From positions 17,561,846 to 17,625,845 of the forward strand of contig NC_052667.1 in NCBI RefSeq assembly GCF_016802725.1: a stretch of DNA of 64,000 bases, written 5' to 3'. The notes beneath the pieces were generated by a model. It saw only the letters and a program-made list of their open reading frames with translations, was not told where the DNA came from and searched no databases. The position numbers and the translations under genes were made by a program. This document shows, piece by piece, positions 24,616-35,035 of this stretch; the stretch's first letter is position 1; every line of letters starts with the position of its first letter. This DNA comes from Solenopsis invicta (taxonomy: Eukaryota > Arthropoda > Insecta > Hymenoptera > Formicidae).

Positions 24616-25164
24616 AGATTCCGTAAAGCATATAATGCGCATGACGTTATCCTTGTTGATCATTAGAAGTTAAACAAGGATAAAATGTTATATTACGTAT
24701 ATCATGCGCTCTCTGTACGGAATTTGATCATTATCTCTTTATCAAAACAATTATGCAACTAATTTGTTTATAACAATTATAACAACTATGACAATTAAAA
24801 AAGCGTCATATATGTTTTTTTAGTAATTTTTCTCGGTGAATCAATTGGCGCAATCAGTTCTCCTCTACAGTCAGTTTTGACAATTTGTTTATAACAACTA
24901 ATTGCAAAATTAACTTTGGCAACGGGCTTTTTACGTCATTAATGTTTTTTCATGCTTTGATACTATTTCTAATTGTTGTTTTTTGACTGATTTGGCCATG
25001 GGCAGAAACAAGTTTTAATTATTTATATAATTTATATTAAAAATATCTAAGGCTAAATAAACAAAAGGTTAATAAGAGTGTTCGCGCGATACCCAAGACG
25101 CCAGTTTTTTCTTGTTCAAATCAGCTTTACTTCAAATATAACTTTTTATTAACAATCTCACAAG

Positions 25165-25237
25165 TGTACGTTTAGCTCAGTGTTAAGATACTAGGTTATC
25201 GTTCCGAAGATCTTAGGTTCGAATCCCGCCGGCGCCG
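25165..25237 (+). other. tRNA-like sequence (A and B boxes), probably SINE head or relic
   Basis: TAGCTCAGTGT matches the A box and GGTTCGAATCC (25216-25226) matches the B box at roughly tRNA spacing. Acceptor ends do not pair and the anticodon arm is weak, so a working tRNA is unlikely. Confidence 0.5.
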
Positions 25238-26076
25238 ATGCGTTTCAAAAATTTATAAAATAGTACGTAATTGTAATTAGTAAATTAAAATGTTATATGT
25301 GAAACAGTGAATACAGATTAAGCTATAAAAATAATAAAATTTGTTTAAAAAAAAATTTTTTTTACCATCCATTAGATGTCCACTGAAGGTCCGAACTTCC
25401 ACGGTACACGTCCATTAATAATCTAAGTAACATCTGCTGAGACTCCATAAAGCCTCTACTAATAATCTACGTGACATCGGTTTGTCATCCACTAAGGCTC
25501 TATGAACCCTTTATTAATGATCCACGTAACGTCTAATGGACATCCGTTGTTAACGTCTAATGGACGTCCAATGGACGTGCGCAATGCGGAACTGTGGATG
25601 TCTAGTGGCCGTCCATTGGATGTCCATGGTACGTCCACTGGAAAGTCCGTACTTCCACGGCAAACGTCCATTAGACGTCCATTGGAGGTTTTAGTTCTAT
25701 GTGGGTCATGTTCATTTTCTAGTAGCGCTACCTACTAAAAATTCTCGGAATTTTTCAGCCCGTGTAGTATACCAGAGAGAATTCCGATACGCCTAAAGCC
25801 TCCGACCATATACTCTAAAAAACTGATCTTAAGGCGGAGCAATTTGCAAATTATTTGCGACCTTAAAAGAAATTTAAAAGTATTAAGAATTCCGTCTGGA
25901 TTTTATATTTCCAAACGTAATTAAGAATTATATTATGATTTTGTAAAATTATTATTATATTCTGTTTAACTATTGTCATATATACATATGTGTATTTAAA
26001 TATAAAGATCATTTTGTTATTATTATTACCTATTCAAATAAAATCAAAATATTTAAAACAAACTCGGCAGTATTAA

Positions 26077-26767
26077 AATTAGAAAATAAAACATAGGAAA
26101 TGCGAGTCAAACGCGGTAATTGGTGCATCAATGATAACTTGTACAATATATTTAAAATTTAGTACATCGAATTGTATACATTAATAAATCGGACGCGTTT
26201 CGACTTCTCTTGAAGTCATTTTCAATGATGCAATTATATTAATAACCGTTACATGACGTGGTGGTCGCATTAAAGAAATAAACATTTCAAGCTCGGCATA
26301 CGTTGTCTCCGACTCAAGAGCGAGAAATTGACACGCCGTGTAATCGCTATTTTATATACCAGAATTCATAGCGGATTTACACATTATGGTCCATCAATGT
26401 TGACCACCAAGATGGACATATGAGCGATCATGCCGTAATCAGCACTGTCAATTCAAGCCGTTTTGTAAAGTGTAAGACGTCACATCGTAAAATAATAAAT
26501 TAACACAGATTTTTTTAAAAAAGACGTTATTGAGTCGGAGAAAATAAAACTAATAATTATAACAAATAGATAGTCGATGTTTCCTCGTCAACGGTACGAA
26601 CACAAAGCAATTGCATCGTTAAAAATGACTTTAAGGGAAGTCGAAACGCGTCCGATTTATTAAGGTATACATTTCGATGTACTAAATCTTAAATATATTG
26701 TACATGTTATCATTGACGCACCAATTACTGCGTTTGACTCGCATTTTCTACGTTTTATTTTCTAATT
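26077..26767. mobile_element. Fold-back element with 150-bp inverted repeats
   Basis: Left arm (26077-26231) and right arm (about 26610-26767) are inverted copies at roughly 90 percent identity by eye, beginning AATTAGAAAATAAAAC and including GCGAGTCAAACGC and CGGACGCGTTTCGACTT. The loop is about 380 bp without an ORF. Confidence 0.85.
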
Positions 26768-27395
26768 CTATTCAAATAAGTTTATATTTAAGGTTACATA
26801 TTTATTTACCTACACTATTATCATTATAATTACACATATTAACAAAAATCTATAACATTCATACATTTACTCGTATAATTAAAACCAAATATTTCTTATG
26901 TTAAAATTTTGTAACCAATTATTTCCTTCATATATTTTCACTTAAATAAAATATATAGAAACATTTTCATATAACTATGCTTTAACAATTATTTAACCTA
27001 ATCCCATGCCACCGCTTCCTAGTCACGCTTTCTAAATAAACAACAATATTTTCACAACTCAATAAAATATTAAATAATCACTGATCTCAAATAATCATAA
27101 TCAAATATTCTAAATTAATAAAAATCAATAATTTTGTCGTGGACAAAAAATGCAGGACTGGCGACAGCAGCCCAATTAGATAATATTATAAAATAAAATA
27201 TAAAAACCCTAAAATAAAAATAATAAAAAAATCAAAAATTCCACGTCCGACCCACGCTTGTACGCAACAACGTGTCTCTTATTTTGATCTAGAATACAAC
27301 ATATTCAAAGCTCATCAAAATCGGAGTGTAACACTTGAGTAGGTTTGCTTGTCAGAAACAAATTTTAGAAAAAGATTAATTTCAGAAATGATACT
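26768..27395. other. AT-rich non-coding DNA
   Basis: No gene seen; a fragment of the dispersed AACATATTCAAAGCTCATCAAAATCGGAG-type motif lies near 27297. Confidence 0.4.
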
Positions 27396-27577
27396 GATAC
27401 GTCCCGACCGAGCGCGGTCGCCGTTGGGCAGAATACGCGCGTTTCGGCGAAACTGGCTGTTTCGAAGTCTAAGCTTCGGGGGCTCCACAGCCCAGGAGCG
27501 GATCGCGTAGCCGGATTTACCGGCGGACAGGCCCGATTCTCCGCGACCGATGGCCTAGAAAGGGAGGTTTTATAACC

Positions 27578-27982
27578 TTAAAGGGTGTGCCGCGAGAGCG
27601 CAAGTACGGTGGCGTCAGAGTCGTTCCAGGGACTATCTCCTTCTTGGATTAAATACGTTATGAATTCTTCTAACTCGTGGGGGCAACGGTCACAATCGAG
27701 AGGGTGGCGGCGGACAGCTACAGGCGCGTAGCAAGAATCGCACTTTTGCGGATTATATAAATGGCCGAGATGGACATAGTGGGTAATTACCCCGAGGTAA
27801 TCTCCCTTTTTGGTGCTCGAGTGCTTGCTTTTATACTCGAGGCATAATACCGTTGATTCGTCGTCGTTGCGAAAATACAGAGAGGTTACGCACCGGGCAC
27901 TGCGTAACCATGTACCAAACGTGCGATTCACTTCGTGTTGGGCATGGACCGAGAAAATGGCAATGCGCGGCGGTGGGTACAT
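27578..27982 (-). CDS. Cysteine-rich protein B, unrecognised
   Basis: The 134-codon ORF begins MYPPPRIAIFS. It has a TWLRSARC segment near residue 26, and a later pair of CxxC motifs (KCDSCYAP and LDCDRCPHEL) followed by an acidic tail ending TVLALSRHTL. Its layout parallels the ORF immediately upstream (28402-28007), which lies in the same frame with three stops between them. The paired CxxC motifs could bind zinc. I do not recognise the family. Coding status rests on similarity to its neighbour, not on splice or promoter evidence. Confidence 0.5.
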   Translation of the reverse strand: MYPPPRIAIFSVHAQHEVNRTFGTWLRSARCVTSLYFRNDDESTVLCLEYKSKHSSTKKGDYLGVITHYVHLGHLYNPQKCDSCYAPVAVRRHPLDCDRCPHELEEFITYLIQEGDSPWNDSDATVLALSRHTL

Positions 27983-28006
27983 GCTCTAATTTATCATATG
28001 TGACTA

Positions 28007-28402
28007 TTATTCTTCGGGGCATGAACACGGGCACGTTTTTTCTATCTCTAGAACAGTGGGCTCGATGTTAAGATACGGCTTGTCTTCTGAATCGTATAAA
28101 TGACGCGCGAGATCGTTTAGTGCTTCGTAGCACTCGACGCAGTCAACCGCGGTCTCCAGAAATGAGATTAAACTATTGCAGGACGAGCACCGTATGGCTT
28201 CTTCGTCCCCGCCGACAATTAAATGGTGACGCGTGATTGAGTTGTAATATACGCGGTCGCGAGGGGATAAGTTATTTTGGCACCTGTCGCAAATGATAGT
28301 GTGATTAATTTGGTGCTGATGGAAGGTGGCTAGGCTACACAACGCGGAGTTAAGCCAATTGAAATATGGGGCTCGGGTTGAGAAATACGTGTTATGTGAC
28401 AT
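28007..28402 (-). CDS. Cysteine-rich protein A, unrecognised
   Basis: The 131-codon ORF begins MSHNTYFSTRAPYFNWLNSA. Cysteines are arranged as IICDRCQNN, IRCSSCNSL and VDCVECYEAL, three CxxC motifs consistent with a zinc-ribbon or treble-clef fold. The tail reads PTVLEIEKTCPCSCPEE. Residues WLNSALCSL, CxxC, DCxxC, then L-x3-L and TVL line up one for one with the downstream ORF B, so the two look like tandem paralogues. No signal peptide. Function unknown. Confidence 0.5.
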   Translation of the reverse strand: MSHNTYFSTRAPYFNWLNSALCSLATFHQHQINHTIICDRCQNNLSPRDRVYYNSITRHHLIVGGDEEAIRCSSCNSLISFLETAVDCVECYEALNDLARHLYDSEDKPYLNIEPTVLEIEKTCPCSCPEE

Positions 28403-28546
28403 GTCTTATTGGGCGTTGCGACTTAACTTTTAGAATGGCGGTTGCTTCTGAAACTGTTGCCTATGCCTTGGTGGCCGCACCGATCAGGTGATGATCGTCC
28501 TCGTCCTTCCTGGTTGCTCGGTTGTCTTCGGGTCTCGACCGTAACA

Positions 28547-28960
28547 CTTCTGCTTGTGCACTATATTAGCGATATTGCGTGCATGAAGATAAGAGGAAGT
28601 AGGGATGGAAATTGAGCAAAGCGTTTAAGCGTGTAAATTACAATTTATTGCCATAAGCGTAAGGAAGAAAGCAACACAACTTATTCAAGCTACAACTACG
28701 TTATACTAGAATTAGAATTCGCTCGTCTAATTTCTTAAAGTTATGATTTTTAACATTAATACAAGCGTTTCTATTATCTATCAAAGCTTTTTAAGTTCTT
28801 CATTTTTTGTCTCCAATTTTTGTTTCTAAAACAGGTATCCCCCCCCCCGCATCCCTCCGTGTGCGCGCGCGCGTGTGTGTGTGTGCGTATGTGTTTGTAT
28901 CAATGTAGCATATTTATCCATTTATATGCTTTATTTCACACAATTACGAGCATTTGCTAC
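28547..28960. other. Non-coding spacer with C9 run and GT/GC microsatellite
   Basis: A C-run at 28841-28848 and an alternating GTGTGCGCGCGC tract at 28859-28885 are present. No gene. Confidence 0.7.
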
Positions 28961-29503
28961 TTAACACGTTAACTGCCATGCCGGTCCCTAGGGCCCAGCA
29001 TTAGACTTTCCGTTGAGGTCTCGCCGGTCCGTACAGATCGGCGGCAGACTTTTCGTTCTTATTATCGCCGCGCGCGAGTCAGTCCTTGCGTACTTGTGAG
29101 ACTGAACATTTAATTTAGGCGACATCGGTTTTTGTTTGGTCAATGGAAAAAAATATAACACTTAAAACATTAATGTAATTTATTAAAACAAAATTAACAA
29201 AAGTAAGGTTTGTCTATACATTCATTACAGAAGATTGTAACCTTTTGCGTTACATTTTTGGCTATCTTTAATACGAATTCAAAACAGTATTTATTGGGAT
29301 TGGGAAAAGGCCCTCGAGTACAACTCATCGGCAAGTAAAGAGGAAAACAAACAAAAACAAGCCCTTAAGATCGGCTAAGTTACCTGACATCTCTTTCCAC
29401 TCTGGCTCGCCTATCAGCGAGCAAATCAAAAGAACCTACTTGACGGCTAACTGTAGCGTGAACGGAACGGCACGTAAAACTGGCGTGGCAGTTAACATGT
29501 TAA
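28961..29503. mobile_element. Candidate piggyBac-like MITE
   Basis: Inverted ends TTAACACGTTAACTGCCATG and CGTGGCAGTTAACATGTTAA differ at two positions, and both carry TTAA at the outside. The 543-bp interior has no transposase. Confidence 0.65.
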
Positions 29504-30259
29504 AAGTATGATTACACGTATACCGTTGCGATTACAAAAATTATGCATAAAGACTTTGTTATAGACAATTTCAAGAGCTTTATTTTTTATTTAACACATT
29601 TTTTTACAAGATAAATATTTTCTGAAATAATTCAGAAGTTTTTTTTTCTTTAAGTATATCTCGAAAACTGTACGAAAGCGTCGATTAATTTATAAGGAAA
29701 AATTATCCAGGACCTTTTCCTTAATAACATATATCAAGATCGAAGTCATCAGAAGCTGCTCCCCTTTTATAAACTTTTACGGACATATATGTAAATAATA
29801 TATATCCATTTAAATACAAATATATTTACACGAGTCGGTAAGTAACAGAGATAGGAAAAGACCAAGAGAAAGAGAAATAAGCAAGCAAGAAAACAAAGAA
29901 TAGGAACAGGGGAGATTGGTGACATATCTTTTCTTCCTTTCCTGCTAAGGCTGTCGCATTAGTTAGTGTCCCATTAATATTAACAATCAATAATTTTGAT
30001 ATTGGGTTGCAGTATTTGCCCCTTTCCCTTCGTCATCAAGTTTTGTGCAAAAGAACTCAGCGGGAAGACTTCCGCTTAATCTTCCATTAGACCTTACAGG
30101 AAGAAACAAAAAAAAATTCACGGAGTTGTAGTCTCAGTGGCTACTTAAATTATCATGCATTTCGGCTTACTAACAATAACGCTACAAGCACCCATTGCAT
30201 CGGAAATGCAAGTTTGCGGAATTTGGTAATCGCGCAAGTAGTCTAACAAGAGAACCTCT
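29504..30259. other. Non-coding DNA
   Basis: No gene or RNA recognised; A/T runs and purine-rich stretches only. Confidence 0.4.
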
Positions 30260-30788
30260 CGAAGTGTCACACCCCGATTTTAATGAAACTTTACACACAT
30301 TTAGGTAACATAATTAAATGATTTTAGAAACTATCAATTGCGGCGCATATTCGGTTTCAAGGAGTGAAATCATCCCTTATGTGTATAGCGGTTTTCAGCT
30401 TTTTTTGTTATATCTCGGAAACTATTCGAGATATCAAAAAATGTTTTATACAAAAGATTTACAATAAAATTATCTCTATTCATTCACGTTAACAACATTT
30501 TTTAAAAATAATTATTTAAACAAATTTTTTTAAATAATTGTTTAAAAAATTATTCTAAAAAAACATTATTGACAAGAATAAATAGAGGTAATTTTATCGT
30601 GAAACTTTCGTATGAAACATTTTTTTATATTTTAAATGCTTTTTGAGATATAGCGGAAAAGCTAAAAATCGCTTTACACATGAGGACTGATTTCACCTCT
30701 TAAAACCTATATTGGCAGCAACTCATATTTTATAAAATTATCTAATTATGTATGTAAAGTTTTATTAAAATCAAGGTGTGATACTTCG
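30260..30788. mobile_element. Fold-back element, about 250-bp arms
   Basis: Ends CGAAGTGTCACACCCCGATT and AATCAAGGTGTGATACTTCG are inverted. The arms pair almost to the centre near 30520, where AAATAATTATTTAAAC-like sequence lies. No ORF. Confidence 0.85.
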
Positions 30789-30944
30789 TTTCTTGGCTAA
30801 AGCTTTTAGAACTTTTTAAGAAAAGTATTAATTATTACGAAAATGATAAAATGCTATTATTTCCACACCACCTGTCATGAGGTAGATTAACATGGAGCGA
30901 AATCGGCACGAATTCTGAATTTGAGTTATTTCTCCAAAACCTTT

Positions 30945-31784
30945 TGTAATACTGTTAAGTAGCGTACACGTACAGCGCACACGCATACATGCACGCACAC
31001 ACACACACACACATATCGTCGTACACGACAAAGCGTACCGACACATAATTATGAAAATTTCCGAACTCGCCGAATTGAAATGGATCGCGGTTGCCTTGGG
31101 ACATCTTGCACGACACCGCGGCGTCGCGGCTTTGAAGACGCGGAACCGCGTGCCATCAGGAAACAATTATCCTGTCGAACGCGGGCTGAAATCGCAAAGT
31201 TCTTGAGCCGGAAACGGCGATAGCTGAAGCGATATCGGTGACTAGCATCGAAGCCTATTCTTTGGTCGACGATTGATCTAACCGCTTTACGCGGATTCGT
31301 CGCGGTCACAAAAATTAAGGATCTAAGCGGCCAATCCGGACAAGGGCGCGAATCGCCATCGCGAATCCGGACGAGCGCGCAAAGACCTCCGCGGGTATAT
31401 ATTCGGTGGACAAAACCCTCAGGGCCTCTTTTTGCCTGTCCCAGCAGCCCGAGTGCTAGAGTGCATAACCTTTTCGTAAATCGAAGAAGTATCGGACGAG
31501 TGCGCGAAGTCGTGCCCTTTCCCAAAGCAAACCAAGAGTCGAGACTCAGGGTAGCGGTTGCCAGGCGACGGTTCTTAGACCCAGGACCGTTACCCCTAGG
31601 CGCGTCGAGACTCTCGAGACACGCGTTAGCGTTTGAAAAGAGCGAGTTCGAAACCGCAAACTTGGCAAAATAAAACGCGCGTGAACGGTACATTGTACTT
31701 GAAATAAACTATCCAAACTACAGTGAGAAAAATTAAGTTCTTTTTCTCCTGCAAAACAAATACAATTACACCTCGTGTAATACA
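30945..31784 (+). other. GC-rich promoter-like island, possible LTR
   Basis: A CpG-rich stretch carries a TATATAT box at 31396-31402 and AATAAA at 31703-31708. It is bounded by TGTAATAC and GTAATACA, giving LTR-like order. Flanking 4-bp sequences (CTTT, ATTT) do not match, so LTR status is unproven. An (AC)n tract lies at about 30996-31012. The long minus-strand ORF here is probably a by-product of composition. Confidence 0.35.
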
Positions 31785-31854
31785 ATTTAATTTACCTAGT
31801 TGCCGACATCTTACCACAAGATACTCAATAATTTCAAAATAATTCATAATCTTA

Positions 31855-32880
31855 AGTAGATAAAATTAAAATGTTTTGAAGAGGTCTCGACAAGAGTTAC
31901 AAAAATATGTAATAAAAAGTGGGAGGTTTACATTTTATTATACAGAGTGTTTCATTTTATCTTTGACATTGAAATATCTTAAAATGTACAAAAAATATGG
32001 AACAATGTTTCAAACAAAAATTGTAGGGTTAAAAGGGACACATAAGAGGGTATTATTGGTTTGATTTTAAATGGCGTTGCCAAGGGTAGATCAATGCCAC
32101 ATTATTTTTTTTTAAATAGAACATTCTATTTTTGATTTCATAATCTAATAGCTAGTGTCAAGAGCTTTCCAAAACACTATAAGTAAGTTACTTTTTATTT
32201 GAGTACTTTTATTAAGTACTTTCCAAGTTATAAGTCTTGAAAATTATTATTGCATTATCTAAAACATATCACGCCGAAGTTGCCCAACAGTATTTACATT
32301 TTGTTTGTGTTCAAAGATATGTTGGAGAATAATCCAGCTCATGAAGATAAGATCGGTTAGTGATCCGGCCGACTAAAGCAAGATTGATTGGTGATCCGGC
32401 CAACTAAAACAAGATCGGTCAGTGATCTTCATTAGCTGGATAATTCTCCCATCCGTTTCTGAATACAAAAGAGATGTGAATTTGGCTGGGCAACCTCCGC
32501 ATGGCACATTTTGGTTAATACAATAGTATTGTAATTTTCAAATTTTATAACTCGGAAAGTATTTAATAAAAAATAACTTATATTTTGAAAAGTTCTTGAC
32601 ACTAGCTTAGATTCTAGAATCAAAAACAGGATGTTTTATTTTAAAAAATTGATGTGACGTTGATTTGACTTTGGCGACGTCACTCAAGATCAAAGTAATG
32701 GTACCTCTTTATGTTCCCCTTCTACAATTTTTGTTTAAAACATTTTTTCAGTATTTTTTGTACATCAAGATATTTTGATGTCAAAATTAAAATGAGACCC
32801 TGTATAATCGTATGTAAATCTCCCATATATTTTTGTAACTCTTGTTGAGATCTTTTTAAAGCACTATAATTTTATCTACT
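31855..32880. mobile_element. Near-complete palindromic element, about 1.03 kb
   Basis: The ends AGTAGATAAAATTA and TAATTTTATCTACT are inverted, and the arms pair along almost their full length to a centre near 32370. The centre holds short repeats GATCGGTxAGTGATC and GATCCGGCCxACTAAA. No ORF. Confidence 0.85.
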
Positions 32881-33099
32881 TTGGATCAGTTGTTTCAAAT
32901 TTATTAAATATCTTATGATAACAAATTGACGACTATGGATAAATCAAACACGAAAACTGTTCATTTTTTGCTTTAAGTTTTACATGTTTTGTTTAGCAGG
33001 TCATAAGTTATAACATATTAAAAAACTAACTAATTTTACCAGAATCTAATTTTATATAGAAATTGTGCGAGGTTCTTTTGTTCAAACTTTTGAAAAGCT

Positions 33100-33800
33100 G
33101 TATTTTGGAATAAATAATATTCAATTTGAATATAATTTATCCCAAGATACATTTTTCCAAGAGTTTGAACAAATTTGAATAATATTTGAATAATTTCAGC
33201 TTAAACAAAGATATTTAGAGCGATGTTGTTGTCTTCCTTCCAAAATAATTCTCTAAAAAAAGAATAGTATTTGACTTTCTGTATAAACTATCAGCTGTGT
33301 GTGCATGCGTATATGCGTGTGTACGTGCGTGTGTGCGTGCTACTGATAGTTTATAAAGAAAGTCAAATATTGTTATATGAGGTTGAAACTGTCAACAGTA
33401 TATTATTAATGTTAGAATAAATTATTTTTTATTAATAATAATCAATTCAGTTCGCTTTGGTCTTTTATTACTTATTGTTCAAACATTTTTCTTCTTTTGG
33501 GAATTTATTGAAATATATTGTTTGAATTTCAACATGTAAGAGTATCAGCATTAAATGCAAGAAGAATTGAGAAAAGTCTGCTAATCCAGAATAATTCACA
33601 TCATTTTCCAATACGACTGCTATAATTTTTGGAAGGTTTTTTGATGCAACATGAAATATTTAAAATATTGATTTTTAAAGTAAAATGGCAACACGACCGT
33701 ATTAAATATCTTCGTTTAAACTGAAATTACTTAAATTATTATAAATATAATTTACCTCAAGATATAGTTTTATATGAGTTTGAACGACATTTGAATGAGG
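33100..33800. repeat. Degenerate fold-back region with central hairpin
   Basis: Inverted blocks include TTTAAACTGAAAT-type sequence near 33710 and its complement near 33200. A hairpin at 33269-33294 / 33343-33370 (TTGACTTTCTGTATAAACTA) has a GT-rich loop. No ORF. Confidence 0.6.
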
Positions 33801-33893
33801 CGAAAATTGGCCCAAATTGCAATTTCTGCTTTACTGTTATTGAAGAAAGTACTCTTCTTAGCAAATGCTTAAAATCAAAAAAAAATTATTTAC

Positions 33894-34069
33894 TTTATTA
33901 AATTTAATGAAGACACATGGCTGCAATGGATCTGTATATCCGTACGGAGGTTGTCCGCAAACACCAAGGCTTTCAACATCAAAGAAACAAGGTTTCATAC
34001 TTGATACAATCGACGTTCCATCACTGCATTCCGCAGAAGTTTTATACTTCTCTTTACTTCTATTATATT
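33894..34069 (-). CDS. Na+/K+-ATPase beta-subunit-like gene, internal exon
   Basis: The exon is bounded by TTCATTTTAG| and AATAAA|GTAAAT on the minus strand and is 176 nt long. It encodes KPCFFDVESLGVCGQ, which has the family spacing C-x6-L-x2-C-G, then YGYTDPLQPCVFIKFNK, the conserved YGY-x-PC-x-x-IKLNK block. The four cysteines are those that form extracellular disulfides in beta subunits. It ends in phase 0 and joins the exon at 13296. The errantivirus at 34111 sits only 41 bp upstream of the 3' splice site, so its LTR could disturb branch-point use. Upstream exons were not found to 64 kb. Confidence 0.8.
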
Positions 34070-34106
34070 CTAAAATGAAAATGTTTATTATTAAATCTTT
34101 TATGTT

Positions 34107-34110
34107 GTTA
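34107..34110. repeat. Target-site duplication of the errantivirus
   Basis: GTTA directly before the 5' LTR, repeated at 45078-45081 directly after the 3' LTR. Confidence 0.92.
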
Positions 34111-34725
34111 TGTTGTACCCTGTACAACTACGATAATTACACGCATAGCAACAGGAAATTAAGATTCCTATTGCTATGCATACGCGTAGCGGACTCGAAT
34201 TCCGCATACGCTAGAAATATCGAAAGACGCTGATGGTCTGTCTGGCTTCCGCAACACTATCGCGCTGCGCCAGCTAATGCTGAGTCGCTTTCCGGTATTC
34301 GGATTTCGGCTAAGCGTGGGAGCTGCATGCCGCAAGAAACACGATTGGCTGAATCAAACGACGAATTTCCGTATAAATATCGCGATAAAATCGGAAAGCG
34401 ACGGAAGAGTTTGACAAGCAGCTGTCCGGTGTGTTACTCGCCGTGCGTGACTTACACGTCGAGCTTGTAACACAATCCGGAGATAACAGCCAACCTATAT
34501 ATACCGGGCCGTCCGGGAAGAGCAAGCAAACGAGCGACATATATAATCATACTACAAGTGTAACGAGGGCAATACTAAAGAAAATACATTATTTTAACGT
34601 TGGAACAAGCAAGTGTTTTATCTTCAACCACCGAGCGGCCCTTCCTACGAGTCCTAACTCCTAAGGCGCCGAAAAGATCCCGATATACCTACCGACATCC
34701 CCGGAGCCATCACCGGGACACAACA
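34111..34725 (+). repeat. 5' LTR of errantivirus
   Basis: Starts TGTTGTACCCTGTACAAC (an internal palindrome) and ends GGGACACAACA. TATAAATA-type sequence near 34372 and TATATATAC near 34498 are candidate core-promoter elements; a clear single choice is not possible. Confidence 0.92.
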
Positions 34726-34732
34726 TTAAAAT

Positions 34733-34750
34733 TGGTGGCAGCGGTGGGAT
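34733..34750 (+). promoter_or_regulatory. Primer-binding site, complementary to tRNA-Leu
   Basis: TGGTGGCAGCGGTGGGAT lies 7 nt after the LTR. It matches the complement of the 3' end of eukaryotic tRNA-Leu (AAG type) including CCA, as far as I recall that tRNA. Confidence 0.75.
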
Positions 34751-35035
34751 CACGCTCAAGAAGACGGTACATCCGCAAGTCGTGACGACGACAATCGAGC
34801 GGAAGCGCCGGGAAGCAGCACGCCCAACAACAGAGACAACACCTGCAAGACCACAACGGGAAGCAGAGGACCCAGAGTTACAGAAAACGTCAACAAGAAC
34901 GAGGCATCAGGATCGCCGACCTATCTCAACAGAGCAACGTAAGCCGAGCCAGCTGAGGAGAGGCAGATAATCAGCACTCGACAACATGCGAGCGACCACG
35001 ATGATTTTATTGTAAGTTAGAAAATTCTTTTGTAA

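Larger units (their letters stand above)
23832..25705. mobile_element. Non-autonomous inverted-repeat element with minisatellite
   Basis: Ends CCCACATAGAAATAGACCTC and the complement of GAGGTTTTAGTTCTATGTGGG-like sequence (25685-25705) are inverted. They interrupt the 5' part of a mariner, whose length becomes normal when this piece is left out. The left half is a 70-bp tandem array. The right 330 bp holds inverted copies of the GGACGTCTAATGG motif. The centre has a fold-back (about 24620-24725) and a tRNA-like stretch. A dinucleotide TC flanks both ends, but a longer target duplication is not clear. No ORF. Confidence 0.75.
22610..25769 (-). mobile_element. Mariner element (irritans-like) carrying a 1.87-kb insertion
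   Basis: Ends TACTACATGGGCTGAAAAGT and its inverted counterpart (25740-25769) are flanked by TA (22608-22609, 25770-25771). Without the nested insertion at 23832-25705 the element is about 1.29 kb, the normal mariner size. The transposase lies on the minus strand. Confidence 0.9.
27396..28546 (-). other. GC-rich island holding two cysteine-rich ORFs
   Basis: This 1.15-kb block is much richer in G+C than its surroundings. Its ends, TGATACG and CGTAACA, are TG...CA with weak inverted similarity. A TATAAAA box reading leftward (27566-27572) lies downstream of the ORFs. It could be an LTR whose U3 region encodes proteins, or another inserted unit. No target duplication was found. Confidence 0.4.

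Noticed and set aside
25165..25237. Functional tRNA gene
   Set aside because: A and B boxes are present, but the acceptor, anticodon and T stems do not pair properly.
31049..31693. 214-codon minus-strand ORF
   Set aside because: It is rich in Arg/Ser/Pro and lies in a CpG-rich island with promoter-like signals on the plus strand; no domain is visible and overlapping frames are equally open, so it looks like a composition effect.
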